From: Ananas comosus
Lineage: Eukaryota; Streptophyta; Magnoliopsida; Poales; Bromeliaceae
Direction of reading: 5' to 3'
Length of the DNA: 64,000 bases
Assembly (NCBI RefSeq): GCF_001540865.1
Contig: NC_033645.1
Location: 2,846,773-2,910,772, forward strand
The notes under the pieces are model-generated. The model was not told the origin of the DNA. It saw nothing but the letters and a program-made list of their open reading frames with translations, and did not search any database. This document shows positions 1-11,497 of this stretch, one piece after another. Both the position numbers and the translations under genes were made by a program. How positions within the stretch are numbered: the first letter of the stretch is position 1; the number at the start of each line of letters is the position of its first letter.

Positions 1-1
1 A

Positions 2-505
2 CAGGTAGTTGGAACTCTAGGCTATGCAGCTCCTGAATATATGCGAACCGGTCGCCTCACCACCAAAAGTGACATCTGGAGCTACGGCGTCGTCCTCTAT
101 GAGCTCATAACAGGCCGCCGTCCAATAGATCGAAACCGCCCGAAGTGCGAACAAAAGCTCTTGGAATGGGTCAAACCCTACATTTCTGATGTGAAAAAAT
201 TCCGCATTATCTTAGATCCACGGCTAGACGGATATTACACCCTAAAATCAGCAACTAAACTTGCTACTATAGCAAATAAGTGCCTTCTTAGGCTCCCCAA
301 ATCTAGACCCAACATGAGCGAGGTTTTGGGGATGGTACAGAAATTGGTAGAGACTTTGGACATCGGGGATCCACAACCGCCGCTCATAAGTGCTTCTGAA
401 GAAGCGGCTTCTCGAGAAGGATGTAAAAAAGGACGAGAATTGAAGTTTAAGATTAGGGCAATGAAAATGGGATTGGGTTGGACACTAAAACTTGTGAGGA
501 CTTGA
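2..505 (+). CDS. Receptor-like cytoplasmic kinase, 3' part (PCRK/PBL type)
   Basis: This is the C-terminal part of a Ser/Thr protein kinase; the gene begins before the window. The frame is open from base 2, so the methionine at 41 is internal. The first residues (VVGTLGYAAPEY) are the end of the activation segment with the APE motif. Subdomain IX (DIWSYGVVLYELITGRRP) and the subdomain XI arginine (RPNMSEVL) follow. The segment DRNRPKCEQKLLEWVKP is characteristic of RLCK subfamily VII members such as PCRK1/PCRK2 and PBL19, which act under pattern-recognition receptors at the plasma membrane. The tail after the kinase domain is short and basic. It lacks an extracellular or membrane segment in the visible part, as expected for this cytoplasmic class. 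The stop is TGA at 503-505. The assignment to RLCK-VII is firm; the exact orthologue is inferred. Confidence 0.9.
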   Translation, partial: QVVGTLGYAAPEYMRTGRLTTKSDIWSYGVVLYELITGRRPIDRNRPKCEQKLLEWVKPYISDVKKFRIILDPRLDGYYTLKSATKLATIANKCLLRLPKSRPNMSEVLGMVQKLVETLDIGDPQPPLISASEEAASREGCKKGRELKFKIRAMKMGLGWTLKLVRT

Positions 506-612
506 TACCTTGGTGGTCATGAAGATCTCTTCTGTTTGATCTTGATAAAATAACCACTTTTGTAATTATTACTTTTTGGCAACATGGTTTCTTGGTTCTG
601 GCGTGCATGGTT

Positions 613-691
613 GGCTAACAGGTGGAAACACGACGAACGGGCTAACAGGCGGAAACACGACGAACGATACCGCCTATCCGTGATAGGCGGT
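613..691. repeat. 27-bp tandem repeat followed by perfect 10-bp hairpin
   Basis: Two copies of a 27-bp unit start at 613 and 640 (core CTAACAGG-GGAAACACGACG) and differ at one base. They are followed directly by a perfect 10-bp stem (ACCGCCTATC at 669-678, its complement at 682-691) with a 3-base loop. The element lies about 110 bases after the kinase stop and may be in its 3' UTR. No function is known to me. Confidence 0.7.
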
Positions 692-1458
692 GTAGCTTGG
701 AAATCTGTAGATTTTCCTGTCCTTGTTAGATATGATTGACTGAATTGGTGTCCTTTAGATTCTTTTTTTTTTATTTAATTTTTTCCCTATTTTTGGGGGC
801 TTTGTTTCCTGTGGTGAAATGATCAAAAGTGATATGTGTCTCTACATTTGATTGGTCTTACAAGGATATATGTTCTTGTATCACAAGTTCGGTCTCGCGG
901 AATATTGGATGGGTTTATTTGGGGGTCGATTGCTTCATTTTATTGTTTGTTATTTTTTGATTGTTGACTAGTGGTTGATTGATTATTCATGATGATTAAA
1001 CTTTGCAGTTGATCTGTGTTTTTCTTTGGTAATTATACACCTAATAGTTTAGGCTACGTTTGTTTGGTGAATTGTTGTTTGAGTAGAGCTAATAGGACAA
1101 CTCAGACAACTTTGTTCTATAGTATCATCAGTAGTACTGAATTGACGCTCCTGTTTTTGAGCTTCATAATTTTATCTTTGTTTTTGATAATGTTAAATAT
1201 AAAACTATTTAAACACCGTTCTCGATCGGCTTAAGTTTTTAGAGAATAATTGTTGTTTTGTATTATTTTATGTGGTATCAGCAAAGGTCCTGAGTTTAAA
1301 CTACGTCAGACTCTTTGCATTATTATTATTTTTTCATTTAATTTAAGTTTACGTCATTGGTCTTGCGAAAAGTTTCGAACTCAGACGCGAAGGAAAGCGT
1401 TAAATAAAAAAAAATTTAAATATTATTCTCTACAAGCTTAAGTTTTGAGAGAATAATT

Positions 1459-1459
<1 letters not shown>

Positions 1460-1492
<33 letters not shown>

Positions 1493-1634
1493 GAGAGATA
1501 GGTAGCACGTTATCCGCTTCGTTTATTTCATTTAGAAATAAACTTAGCTGGAAATGTGAATCAATTAAGATTCGAAGTTGAGTCTCGGGTGTCAACCATC
1601 AAGCCTTTTGTCACTTGCTCTAGGGACGGTCGGT
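1460..1634 (-). mobile_element. tRNA-derived SINE, minus-strand copy
   Basis: This is a reverse-orientation copy of the SINE family described at 35045-35201. It begins with a poly-T run (1460-1489, the A tail of the element) and ends with the conserved 5' end at about 1620-1634. The flanks carry imperfect target-site duplications (GAGAGAATAATTG at 1447 and GAGAGAATTAACTG at 1635). Confidence 0.75.
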
Positions 1635-1995
1635 GAGAGAATTAACTGTTGTTTCGTATTATTTAACAGATAACAGCGGACCAAACGTTCTATCGGGGAC
1701 TGCTGCTGCTGCTGCTGCTGCTAAAAGCAGGAGAAGAATAGCTAGGCATTATTTGGGATGCAACAATGGTATAATGGACTGCTAATCAACAGCAGATTGA
1801 AATGACTAGAGCTTGATTTCCCGCATTCCTTGCAGGCAACAAGCCCTGAAAATGGTGATGGTGAAGCTGATGACAAAACAAAGAAACTTGCAGATGAAAA
1901 CTAGGGTTTACTGGAACAAAGTGGTGAAATCATGAGTCTATCAATCAACAGAAACATAACATGCAGAAAAGCGTCAGGAATTTTTGACATGATTA

Positions 1996-2400
1996 CTAGG
2001 ATCCAAACTTGCTCTGCATCTCTTTGTCCACAAATGAACATTGCCTCCATAAGTCAGTGACATGTAAATATTCCTTCTGAAGCATCCCCACCACTTGCCA
2101 ACAAGATTTCTGTCCTCTTAGGTAAGCCCTGGTACTCAAACCATGTGAAGCTTCCTCCCGTTGTGCCGATTATTTATGCCCTAAATCTGTTCCAAGCTTA
2201 GATTTAAGTTTTCGAGGCGCGCAAGGATTTGAAAGCATGTAGTTGATCTTACTGAAAAACGGCACTCGTTTCGACGCTAGATTCGGAACTTCTGCAGAAT
2301 TGCTGTTTGAGAAGAGCGGTTTGGACGAGCAGGGCATCTCCTCAACGTCGCTCTCTAGTCTGCTTTTAGAACCGAAAAGCTTGTTTGAGTTTAAACACAT
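1996..2400 (-). pseudogene. Possible coding relic, unknown protein, one in-frame stop
   Basis: On the minus strand a frame opens with ATG at 2400 and reads 76 codons to a TAA at 2170-2172. It then continues in the same frame for 57 further codons to TAG at 1996-1998. The second half reads like an ordinary soluble protein end (for example WQVVGMLQKEYLHVTDLWRQ), with a balanced amino-acid mix unlike the low-complexity noise nearby. I do not recognise the family. It may be the C-terminal part of a decayed gene, or two exons with a short undetected intron. Chance cannot be excluded. No promoter or upstream exon was found. Confidence 0.3.
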
Positions 2401-2893
2401 AATTTTGAGAGTGGACTATGCTGCAGAAGTCAAATCAAACAGACACTTGCCACTAGAGAATGACACGAGGCCTAGTGTTAGGTGATCTAGTTTGCCTTAT
2501 TTCTAACTCGAGGCGTGCATTTGTAGCGTGAAAGTGAAGTGAGATAACATAGAATGAGAAAATAAAACATTAATTACACGCGTTCTTTTAGGTGTAACAG
2601 AAAGTTAGGAAACTGCAACTTGGACCACTACTTTCTTAGCCCTTTCTTTTGAGTGCAACTGCGTATGATTATGACTATCTTAAACGGTCCTAATTATACA
2701 GATTCTGAGCTTGATAAGGACTAAAATACCCATGAAAAATATTATTTCATATATTTCTTCTTATGTTGTTTGTTTTCACAAAATTAAAAACTTCATTCAC
2801 CCACCCTGAAGACTAAAGAAAGAGATGTAAATGGAAACATAGAAGCAACAGCTAAAACCACTAATTTCGTCCTTTTAATAAAGTAATTAAATA

Positions 2894-3020
2894 ACCGACT
2901 GTCCCTGGCACATGTGGTAAAGGACTTGAAGTTTGAATTTTAGTCGATTCACATTTTCAGCTAAATTTATTTTTAAAAGAAATAAATGAAGCGGATAACA
3001 TGTTATTTATTTATTTTTAA
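2894..3020 (+). mobile_element. tRNA-derived SINE with perfect 16-bp target duplication
   Basis: The body matches the family at 35045-35201 (5' end near CCGACTGTCCCTGGCAC, then TGATTC-like and TTTCAGCTAA segments, then a degenerate A/T-rich tail). It is bracketed by identical 16-bp direct repeats, ATAAAGTAATTAAATA at 2878-2893 and 3021-3036, the mark of retroposition. The internal pol III B-box is decayed. Confidence 0.8.
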
Positions 3021-3299
3021 ATAAAGTAATTAAATACATATATATTATGCATTTAAAAAAGTTTTAATAGCCAGGTGTTGAGGGTGGATGAGAGGTATAA
3101 ATTAATAACAATTTACAAATCATGTACGAGGTGAGATTCCTTTTTATTTATTTCTATAAAGGAAACCGAAAGCGGGCATTTGTGGAAAAAAGCTTTAAGT
3201 GGGGGGCAGTGCCCATCTCAGGTCAAAAGGAATTACAAGGCCATTTGTTGGCCGCTCAAATTGCACCACCTTTCTGCGTTACTTTTCATATACTTTCAG

Positions 3300-3535
3300 A
3301 GAGCGAGAAAGTTGTGAGTTTTCAAACTCGATTTCGGCCATTCAAGTCGAAAGATCGATCTCCGTCTAATTGTGATCGGTGGGAGTTCATATGATCTCAC
3401 GATTTCGACATGCTTTTTGGAGAGCAAGAAAGTTGTGAGTTTCGCAAACTCGATTTCGGCCATTCAAGTCGAAAGATCGATCTCCGTCTAATTGTGATCG
3501 GTGGGAGTTCATGCGATCTCACGATTTCGATGTCG
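3300..3535. repeat. Tandem duplication, 121-bp period
   Basis: Two adjacent copies of a roughly 115-bp block, at about 3300-3412 and 3421-3533, start with GAGCGAGAAAGTTGTGAG or GAGCAAGAAAGTTGTGAG and end with CTCACGATTTCGA. They are nearly identical, with only a few substitutions and small indels, which suggests a recent local duplication. No coding capacity is evident. Confidence 0.85.
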
Positions 3536-4101
3536 AAACAAACACCAATTTGACGACTTTTCCAGAGTCACATGTAGCTTTTACTCGAGCCACAGTGATA
3601 TATCTCTCTTGTTGTGTATACAGATAATTATTACTGCATGATCACAAAAGTTAGAGGAATTTAATAAAAAAAAAATTCATTCGAAGGGCAGTAAAGATAT
3701 GATTAACCTAGTACCTAAATAACATCTTTAATTTAAGAGCGAATATGTCAGGAGTAGAAAATAGTTTCTGATCACAAAAAGTAAAATGCCACTATTGTGA
3801 ATTACTTAAGAAGTGTTAATTTGGTTCCTTAAGAAAAATTCTAAAAATTATTTTTACGGACAAAAGTTTTTCATAAAAAAAAACTTTTTTTAAGAATTTT
3901 TATTTTCAGAGAAAAAAAATAAAAAAAAAATAACTACCTTTTTTTTTTTTATCAAATCTAGAAAAATATTTTGAAGAAAAAAATACGTTTTCTTAAACTC
4001 AACCTAAAAAATATTCTTCAGCCAAAAAATTAATTATTAGAATAATTTACGTGGAGCCAAACATTCCCTCATATTGCTAGGTATATAATATATATCATAT
4101 T

Positions 4102-4145
<44 letters not shown>

Positions 4146-5339
4146 TAACACATGCAATCTCGACCTGGTGATCATGTATTGGACCGGAACACTGTCACAT
4201 GAGATATTACCATAAATAAGTTATCATATTTTCCAACCCCTAGGATAGTGTATATATATATATATATATTATATTAATATTAAATTAGGTGCGGTCCAAA
4301 TTAGCCAGATGTGGCCAGAGTACATATTCCGTATTTGACTTAGTCAACCTATCCCACTTTGAAATTCCCACACACACACATAGAAAAAATTATTGAATTA
4401 ACTACAAGTAAATAAATGTATACGTACTTCACCTGTGACGGTACAAATTAACTCGAATGAGAGTTTTAAATTGAAGCGGTGATAATAGCTTCGCTACATT
4501 AATGAGAAATTGAGTCCTCATTTTTTTTTTTTTAATAGTTATTAAAAGAGCCTAATAAAAGAGGGGGTTTTATCGTACCGCGAGAATCACAGATCAGGGC
4601 CGTTGAGAGGGGATCGGACGGCGGGAGAGGGTCGTACCCTGTTTGACTGGTCGGAGCCAACTCAACTGGAGTACCCCTCGGGGCCCACGTGAGAAGAAGC
4701 TCAATAATAAGGCGCGGAGGGAGTACGAGAGGTGGGGCCCACCACTGACAGCCGTCAGATGCACGGCCAAGGGCTGAGATTCCTTCTCCGCCCGCCCCCG
4801 TGATAATAAACAAACGGTGGAGCCTCGTCCTCTCTCCCACTCTCTCTCGCAGTTTTGGGGGGTCCGATCACCGAAGCATCTCCACCGTACACGCGTCCGT
4901 CCGCACCGACGGCTGGGATCGCGCCAAACCAACGGCTCCCACGATTGAAAAGAGAGAGAGAGAGAGAGAGGAGCGAGAGAGAGAGAGGTAAAAAAAAGAG
5001 AGAGGACATGTTGAGTGTACCTGGTCCACCATGAACCGGCGTCCTCAATAACACATCGCCGTAGATCCTAATAATAAAGATCCTCCTACACCACCGAGGG
5101 TTTAAACCACCTCACTAAGTGACTAAACAGATATAAAAATTATTCCATAGAAAAAAAATACTTTTGAGCCCCTCTAGTAAAGATTTCTCGTGTGTTATTA
5201 TGTGTTAATAAATATTTTTGTCTAGTTAACATGAATGCTAGTTAATTTTGGGATCAAAAATTCCAAAACTATTATTAACCCATTTAGTTTGGTTATTAAA
5301 AAAAAAAAAAGAGGAGTTATGGTCGGATCTCTGATGACG

Positions 5340-7233
5340 TGGCGCACTCGGTCCAAGGAATAGTTTGGCGCCGCGCCGCTACCATTTTCGGACGGTGGCC
5401 TGTTCTGTTGCGCGTGACGTCCGCAAAGATTCCCTCGCTTTCTCTCTCCTCTCTCTCTCTCTCTCTCATCTCTCTCGCGCGCGGTTATTTCTCCGTTATC
5501 ACCTCCCTCGCTCGCTCTCGCTCTCGCTCTCGCTCTCGCTTCATTCGTTCCGTGGCGTCTCGAAGCCGCTTTTCTTTTTATTTCTCTCCCCCTCTCTCTC
5601 TCTCTTTCGCTCCCCGTTTCCACAAAAAGCGAATTCTCGTCGATCGACTCCGACGCGCTTTAACCGATCGCTTCGATCGGAAGTAAGTTTTCGCGATCGC
5701 GATCCGTGTCGAATTCTACTTCGGTGTGCGTTTTTATCTCCTTTCCCCCTCTTGTGAATGGTTTGCTTCGTAATCGGAGCTCGGAGGTGGCATCGGATCG
5801 AGTTTTGTTTCATTTTACGGCTTTTTCGGTGTGTTTTTTTTTTTTTTCGTTTACTGTAATGCGTTAGATTTCAATTGCGATTTCCTCTTTATTTGGGAGA
5901 TCTTCCGTTGGAATTGAAGTTCTAGTTCACTTCTCTGTGTGATCGATATACTTCTCGTCGTTCTCTGCATAATTTTGGTTGTTTCGATCTACTCAGAGCT
6001 CGTACCGATTCAGATTTGTAGTTGTGGTGTTTGAATTTGAATGATTTGGAGTAGATCTGAAGTGTTAATTATTTTGACTTCGATACTAGTTTTTGTAGAG
6101 TTCTATACTTTATTATCTTTCAAATTATCGATCGGATTAGATTCAAACTCTGGTGTCGGTGTTACTGTCATTAGATTATACACGGGGGCAAATTTTTCGG
6201 TAAATAGGCGAAGATCTACTCTAGTAACCACTAGGCTATGGAAAGGAAATGCTCGGAAGTATAATGAAGCTTCTTTGAGTGAATTTTTGTGGCTTATTTT
6301 GTAAATAGAGGAAGAATTAAAATTTGATTAGTTTAATGGCGATGAAGTGGTTCATTTCTGCACGAACATGATCAGATTATTTTATTTTGAGCAGGTGGTA
6401 TCTCTAGGGTTACTTTTCAGAAAAAGCATTTGACTAATTGCTTTAGCATTATTATGTATTTGTATATATGTTGTCTTGACGCAACCAAATGCGGAGGTGT
6501 TCGAAATGCTCTCCATGTTTCGGAGTTTCCTAGACTCAGAATTTCATAATAAGAAAATTATAGAGGTTCCAATGGAAGCAATTTTTGCCCTCCCCTTCTA
6601 TTTTTCTGTTTCAGAGCTGGTGAACAACTTCTCGTATATAATAATGCTTCTGTTCTTTGATCAACTTAATCCATACCAAACAGTAATACCCTTTATAGGA
6701 CATTCACTTTTCTGATGTTATTACTGGAATGAAGTTGCTAATGCTGTTGCCTTAATATTGAGTATTAATTAGTAATGTTTAAATTAAGTACGCATTCGCA
6801 TGCTTGGAGCGTCCAGGAATGAATTCAATATGAAAATCTTTCTCGTAAGTTTTGAGCGCACTATGGATCCTTGTAATATGGCCCTCAAGGAGGTCTCTCT
6901 TAAGTATTAATAACTGAGTGCTTTGTTGATTTATTTTTCATGCCGTTGTAGGTTATCTTTATGTACTATCTAACGTTTCTTAAGTTTAGGTGTTATTACA
7001 TGCATTTCAGGTGTTATAACTGAGTGCTTTGTTGATTTATTCGGATATCCTTGCCACGTTTCATTTGATAGAAAATTACATGCATTTCATACATGAAAAC
7101 ATTATAGGAAATATGCAGTTATACCTGCTAGCCCCTGAAAAGGTTATTAATTGCTATGAGAAACTTCCATCATGATTAATATCAATATTTTATTTTTAAT
7201 GCAGTATTCCGGGAAAGGAAGCAACTCTAGCTG
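5340..7233 (+). promoter_or_regulatory. OTU gene 5' leader with 1.5 kb intron
   Basis: A CT-rich leader (about 5440-5620), typical of plant 5' UTRs, runs into a donor at 5682/5683 (AA then GTAAGTTT). A matching acceptor (TTTTTAATGCAG) ends at 7203, only 30 bases before the start codon. A 5' UTR intron of 1521 bp is therefore likely; such leader introns often raise expression in plants. The transcription start itself is not identifiable. Confidence 0.6.
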
Positions 7234-10221
7234 ATGACTATGTATGAGCAAGATCAAGATTCTCTTCGGTGGGGAGGCTTCGACCCATTTCATGATCCAT
7301 TTTCAAGCATTGGGTATTGTGGAGGCACCACTCAAACTGATGACACCTATTACAACGTTCCTTATGCTAGAGAAGGTAAGCTTTGGCATTGATTGTCCTT
7401 GTATAGAGAATGATGAGATTATTGAGCATTATCTTAGTGTAGAATTTTATGATTTGGTGTTGCAGAAGTATCATGGCCTTCACATGCAGATGATGAGCAT
7501 TTGGGGATGTCTGCTCTGACACATAATGATTTCTTCGACTTGTCGATCAGGAACTATAGTTTAGGTACTCAGAAATTCGGAATATTCTCCATTATTTTCT
7601 CATAATCTTGTGCTCCTTTTGTTTTTTTAATGTTTTGCTCTTCAAATAGGCAATGAGGGTGGCGAAGTAGAGGCAGAGGATATGGAACCCTCAAGTTCAT
7701 GTTCAAGTCCAGGGGAAAAGTCATATGAAGAGGACTGGTCTTTAGAGCTTGCAGATGATTTTTCTGAAATAGATGGTGAAGTAGGAAAGAGATTGAATCA
7801 GATGGTTCCCATTCCTGTGAGTCCATCGATACTTTGGAGCTTCAGTTAAGAAATGATTGCAATAACCATTAGTTGCAAAGGGAATCATGATATTTAAGAA
7901 GGTCAACTTCTAAATGTGTGCTTGTGAATGCTATAATTTTATCCATTACTGGTTATCCAATAGTTCTTTCAGTAAATTTTGTGTTTACTTCTTGTGCCTT
8001 GTATATTAAGTGTTTTGTATTACTGTTACTTCCCCTGTGACATACGTAACCATCTAATCTTGATGTTTTTCTTCAGTTTTTCGTCTTTGTTGTAAGTTAG
8101 ACTTTGGGTGGTTGTTGATGTGAAAACAGTGTTTAGACAGTGTTTGAGACAGATAAATGATTTTGTCAGGCTGCATTTCCATTGCAGCTTCAATTGTACA
8201 GTGTTTTTTTTTAAAAAAATTCCTAAATAATCTTGTTTTTTTGGGCCAAAAAAAATATTATTTGACTTGTGTGGCCTCTCTGAATCATAAAATTCTTCAT
8301 TTCTGCAGCATGTTCCTAGAATAAATGGAGAAATTCCATCTGTTGATGAAGCCACTTCGGATCATCAAAGGTTGATCGATAGGTATGGCTTTTAGCAGCG
8401 CATACTCGAATTATTATCTGATGTTTCATCTCTTTATAACAGTCCTAGACAAATTTAGAGTAGCTAATTTAGCTGCACATGTGATCTTAAATTTTATTTT
8501 ATTTTATTTTTCTTGTTGAAAGCTTGGCCACAAGATTTCATAGTCTCAGCAAGAACTAAACTTAAACTTAAACTTAAACTATGTGTATCTGTTTAATTTC
8601 TACAAATCCGGTTTTGTAGGTTGCAATTGTATGATCTAGTGGAGCTTAAGGTTGAGGGAGATGGTAACTGTCAGGTTAGTAGATGTTACTAATTTCTGAA
8701 TATGAAGTATCTATTATGTGTGTATCTTAAAGTAACATAAATACTCAAAAGGAAGGTAAAATGGCCAAAGCTAAAAATTTGCATTCTTGAATCTAACAAA
8801 GATTGCGTTCTTCTTAAGAAATGGACAGTAAAGAAGAATTTGCACATGTACCTTTGTATTTTATCTATATATTTGGGGAATTAAAGATGGGTATCTTCTT
8901 GTATTTTGTCCCATTCCTTTCTCTTTATTTTTCTTACAAGCTAACAAGCTCTTGAACTAAAACCAGATTCCAACTGGAACTCTTTCCGTCTGCTGACTAA
9001 CATTGTTTAATATATCCTGAACTTTACAGTTCCGGGCACTATCTGATCAGTTTTACCGTAGTCCTGAACACCACAAATTTGTGAGGCAGCAAGTGGTCAA
9101 TCAGGTTAGTTCTTAATGAGTTAGTATCATTCTTCCAACCTTTTCCCCTCTAATTGCTTTGTAGATTCTGCATGATGTTTATACTTGCTTAACTATAGCT
9201 TCTTTTTTTTTTTTACCCGGTGAACCAGCTTGAGTCCCACCCTGAGATCTACGAGGGATATGTTCCCATGGCATATAACGACTATTTGAAAAAGCTGTCA
9301 AAGTATGTTGGCTTTCTTCTAACTGCTAATTAGGTTGATTTTATTGTTTGGCAGCATATTGATGTAATATGCTGGTTATGTTTTATGTAAAGCAGAAGCG
9401 GTGAATGGGGTGATCATGTAACATTACAGGCGGCTGCTGACTCGGTATACTTTTCCTTCTGTATAAGCTCCCAACTTTTTATATATTGTCTCGGACCCAG
9501 TACATTTTCTCTGCAACTACTGCTTTACATTAAGAGAACTAGAAGAATTACGGTAAAGACTTTCATGAAATGATGAAATTAACCATTGATTTAATAATCA
9601 TTTTCTCAATTTAAAAGTACGTAACAACTTTTGCATATGAAGTGGGTCTTGAATAACCATCCATCTTACTAATCTCCTGCAGTATGGTGTCAAAATTTTT
9701 GTTATAACATCATTCAAGGATACTTGTTACATCGAGATTCTGCCCAATGTTCAGAAGTCTAAACGAGGTATGTTTCGCCTAACATGAAGCATACGGACCT
9801 CAGACAGATGGCTTCATAAATATATTCTTGTAGTTTATTAAAATCTACCTTCTAATATTTGATTATTTATTACTTTGTGTGTTTAATAATGAGAACCCGT
9901 TTTTCTATCAATTTCGGTACTTGTTTATTTGGTTTGAAACTGTAGCTGTATTGGCATACATCTTGCAGTTATATTCTTGAGCTTTTGGGCTGAGGTGCAT
10001 TACAACTCAATTTATCCCGAAGGGGGTAAGTAACTAATATGATTGAACTGTTCACTTGTATCCCTTAGAGGGGACGAGATAATTTCTTTTAAAGCACATC
10101 TAAAAATTCTGAATGACAATCGATGTTCACTAAACCATTTGGACTTGGATTACCTGCAGATCTCCCGACCTCGCGGACGAAGAAGAAGAAAAGGTGGTGG
10201 CGCTTCGGAAATAAGCACTGA
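7234..10221 (+). CDS. OTU-domain deubiquitinase, OTU9/OTU10-like
   Basis: This is a cysteine protease that removes ubiquitin from proteins. Coding exons are 7234-7375, 7466-7564, 7650-7816, 8309-8382, 8620-8674, 9030-9104, 9229-9302, 9396-9444, 9683-9767, 9969-10025 and 10160-10221 plus all phases in register. They encode 312 aa, close to the plant OTU9/OTU10 size. The N-terminal third is acidic and serine-rich. The OTU domain starts near residue 160, with catalytic Asp175 and Cys178 in DGNCQFRAL and catalytic His284 in WAEVHYNSIY. The stretch SFKDTCYIEILP and the basic WWRFGNK end are hallmarks of this plant group. I chose the ATG at 7234, just after the leader-intron acceptor, because MTMYE is the family start. 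Cytosolic or nuclear location is inferred. The gene looks intact. Confidence 0.93.
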
Positions 10222-11297
10222 AAGCAGCAACAGGCCCCGAGCGACATCTTATGCTTCCGTTGCTCGAGAATTGTGAATTCTCAAAGCCAGATTCGACGGA
10301 GGCAATGATATCTGTTCATCTTAATCCATTTTGTTCTACATAAAAGCTTGTTTAATGCCAAACGGCGCCCCGGCCTATGACATTTTTTTTCCTCTCCTTG
10401 TTTTTCCCTAAATATTTCTCGGCTATTTATAATTTATGCAATTTCACGAAGATGGCAGTTTATTAGTATGCTCTGCCTTATTTTTGAGAAGTTTTTCAGT
10501 GCAGTGACGAGTTGTGAGCCTTAAACCCGGTCCTAATCGGGCCTGGCCCGCTAAGGTTTTTGCTTTGTAACGGTTCATGCTCCGTAATTGAAAAAAAAAA
10601 AATAAAAAAATCAGGGCTTTGTGCCGGAGCCCTATTGGGCGCGGAGTCCATTTTATGTGGGGTCGAGTATTGAGTTTATTTTCTTAGCCCCAGTTCATTG
10701 TTAGCACCGCTAATATCAACGCTACTGCGAAAGAAACACCATAGCCAAATGAATCAATCACTGATGTTGCGAATATTTCGAGCTCCGTATGTTCCTAACA
10801 TACAAAAGAAAAATCATAGGATTTTGCATGCTTCTGTAAGCACCAATTTTTAGAGCTATTGAATAAGAATATATATATATATATACACACGCACATGGAG
10901 CGTCGTATTTGATCTGGTTCCACCAGAAGTTTACGGTTCATGGTCCCCGGCTTTTGAGTTCTGGTGCAACAACCTGTCGGACATTTAGGACGCACAAAAT
11001 TATTTGCTGCGACGCACAACCATTATTTGCTCCGTTCCGTCGTAGCCACCATTTCGCTTCGACGCTGATGTCGAGTCAAACAAGCCCTTAAAATAGCCCT
11101 TACTGGAGCCCGTTGGCACCACGTTATGGTGGGGCGGATCAAGGCTAAATCGCACCCAGGCCCGTCCCATTTACATCCACCATTTCCACCAGGAGGAAGC
11201 GAAAGCGCCCGGTTTGACTTTCTGACCGCCGAAACTGGCCCAGTAGGGCCCACCCCGAACTGCCAAGCGGCGAACTTCCCAACCCCGGCGCAGGTTT
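10222..11297. other. OTU 3' UTR and intergenic region before CPN60B
   Basis: This 1.1 kb links the OTU stop to the CPN60B promoter. The first part is the OTU 3' UTR, and a poly-A-rich patch lies near 10591-10610. A TA microsatellite sits near 10869-10884. From about 11100 the DNA becomes GC-richer and contains GGGCCCA-type elements near 11247, which are common in promoters of plant housekeeping genes. No other gene was seen. Confidence 0.6.
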
Positions 11298-11310
11298 GTT
11301 ATCGTGCGCC

Positions 11311-11319
11311 AAACCCTAA
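11311..11319 (+). promoter_or_regulatory. Telo-box upstream of CPN60B
   Basis: The motif AAACCCTAA lies 180 bases before the CPN60B start codon. Telo-boxes are frequent near the transcription starts of plant housekeeping genes and bind Myb/telomere-repeat factors. A role here is inferred from position only. Confidence 0.5.
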
Positions 11320-11497
11320 AACTCTCTCCCGCACTCTTGAAGCATCCAGACCTACGTACTTTCTCGAAGCTCCGCTCCAAAAACGTTGCTCCTAGAAACT
11401 GCTCCCCAAACCCCTCCTCTTCCCCGCCACCATTTCCCCGAACCCCCTTCGTCGATCAAAGCTCACGACCGGAAAACCCTAGCGATCCTCCACAGCA

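Larger units (their letters stand above)
506..5339. other. Intergenic, repeat-rich spacer
   Basis: Between the kinase stop and the OTU gene leader I find no intact gene. The stretch contains a 27-bp tandem repeat with a hairpin (613-691), a minus-strand SINE (1460-1634), a CTG microsatellite (1700-1722), a possible coding relic (1996-2400), a plus-strand SINE (2894-3020), a 121-bp tandem duplication (3300-3535) and TA microsatellites near 4107-4141 and 4252-4269. From about 4560 to 5060 the base composition becomes GC-rich and includes a CACGTG G-box at 4686-4691. That part may be an upstream promoter region, but no transcript structure can be read from it. Confidence 0.6.

Noticed and set aside
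4532..5054. Overlapping 99-112 codon minus-strand frames before the OTU gene
   Set aside because: They are overlapping GC-rich and CT-repeat frames without family resemblance; the region looks like promoter or leader DNA.
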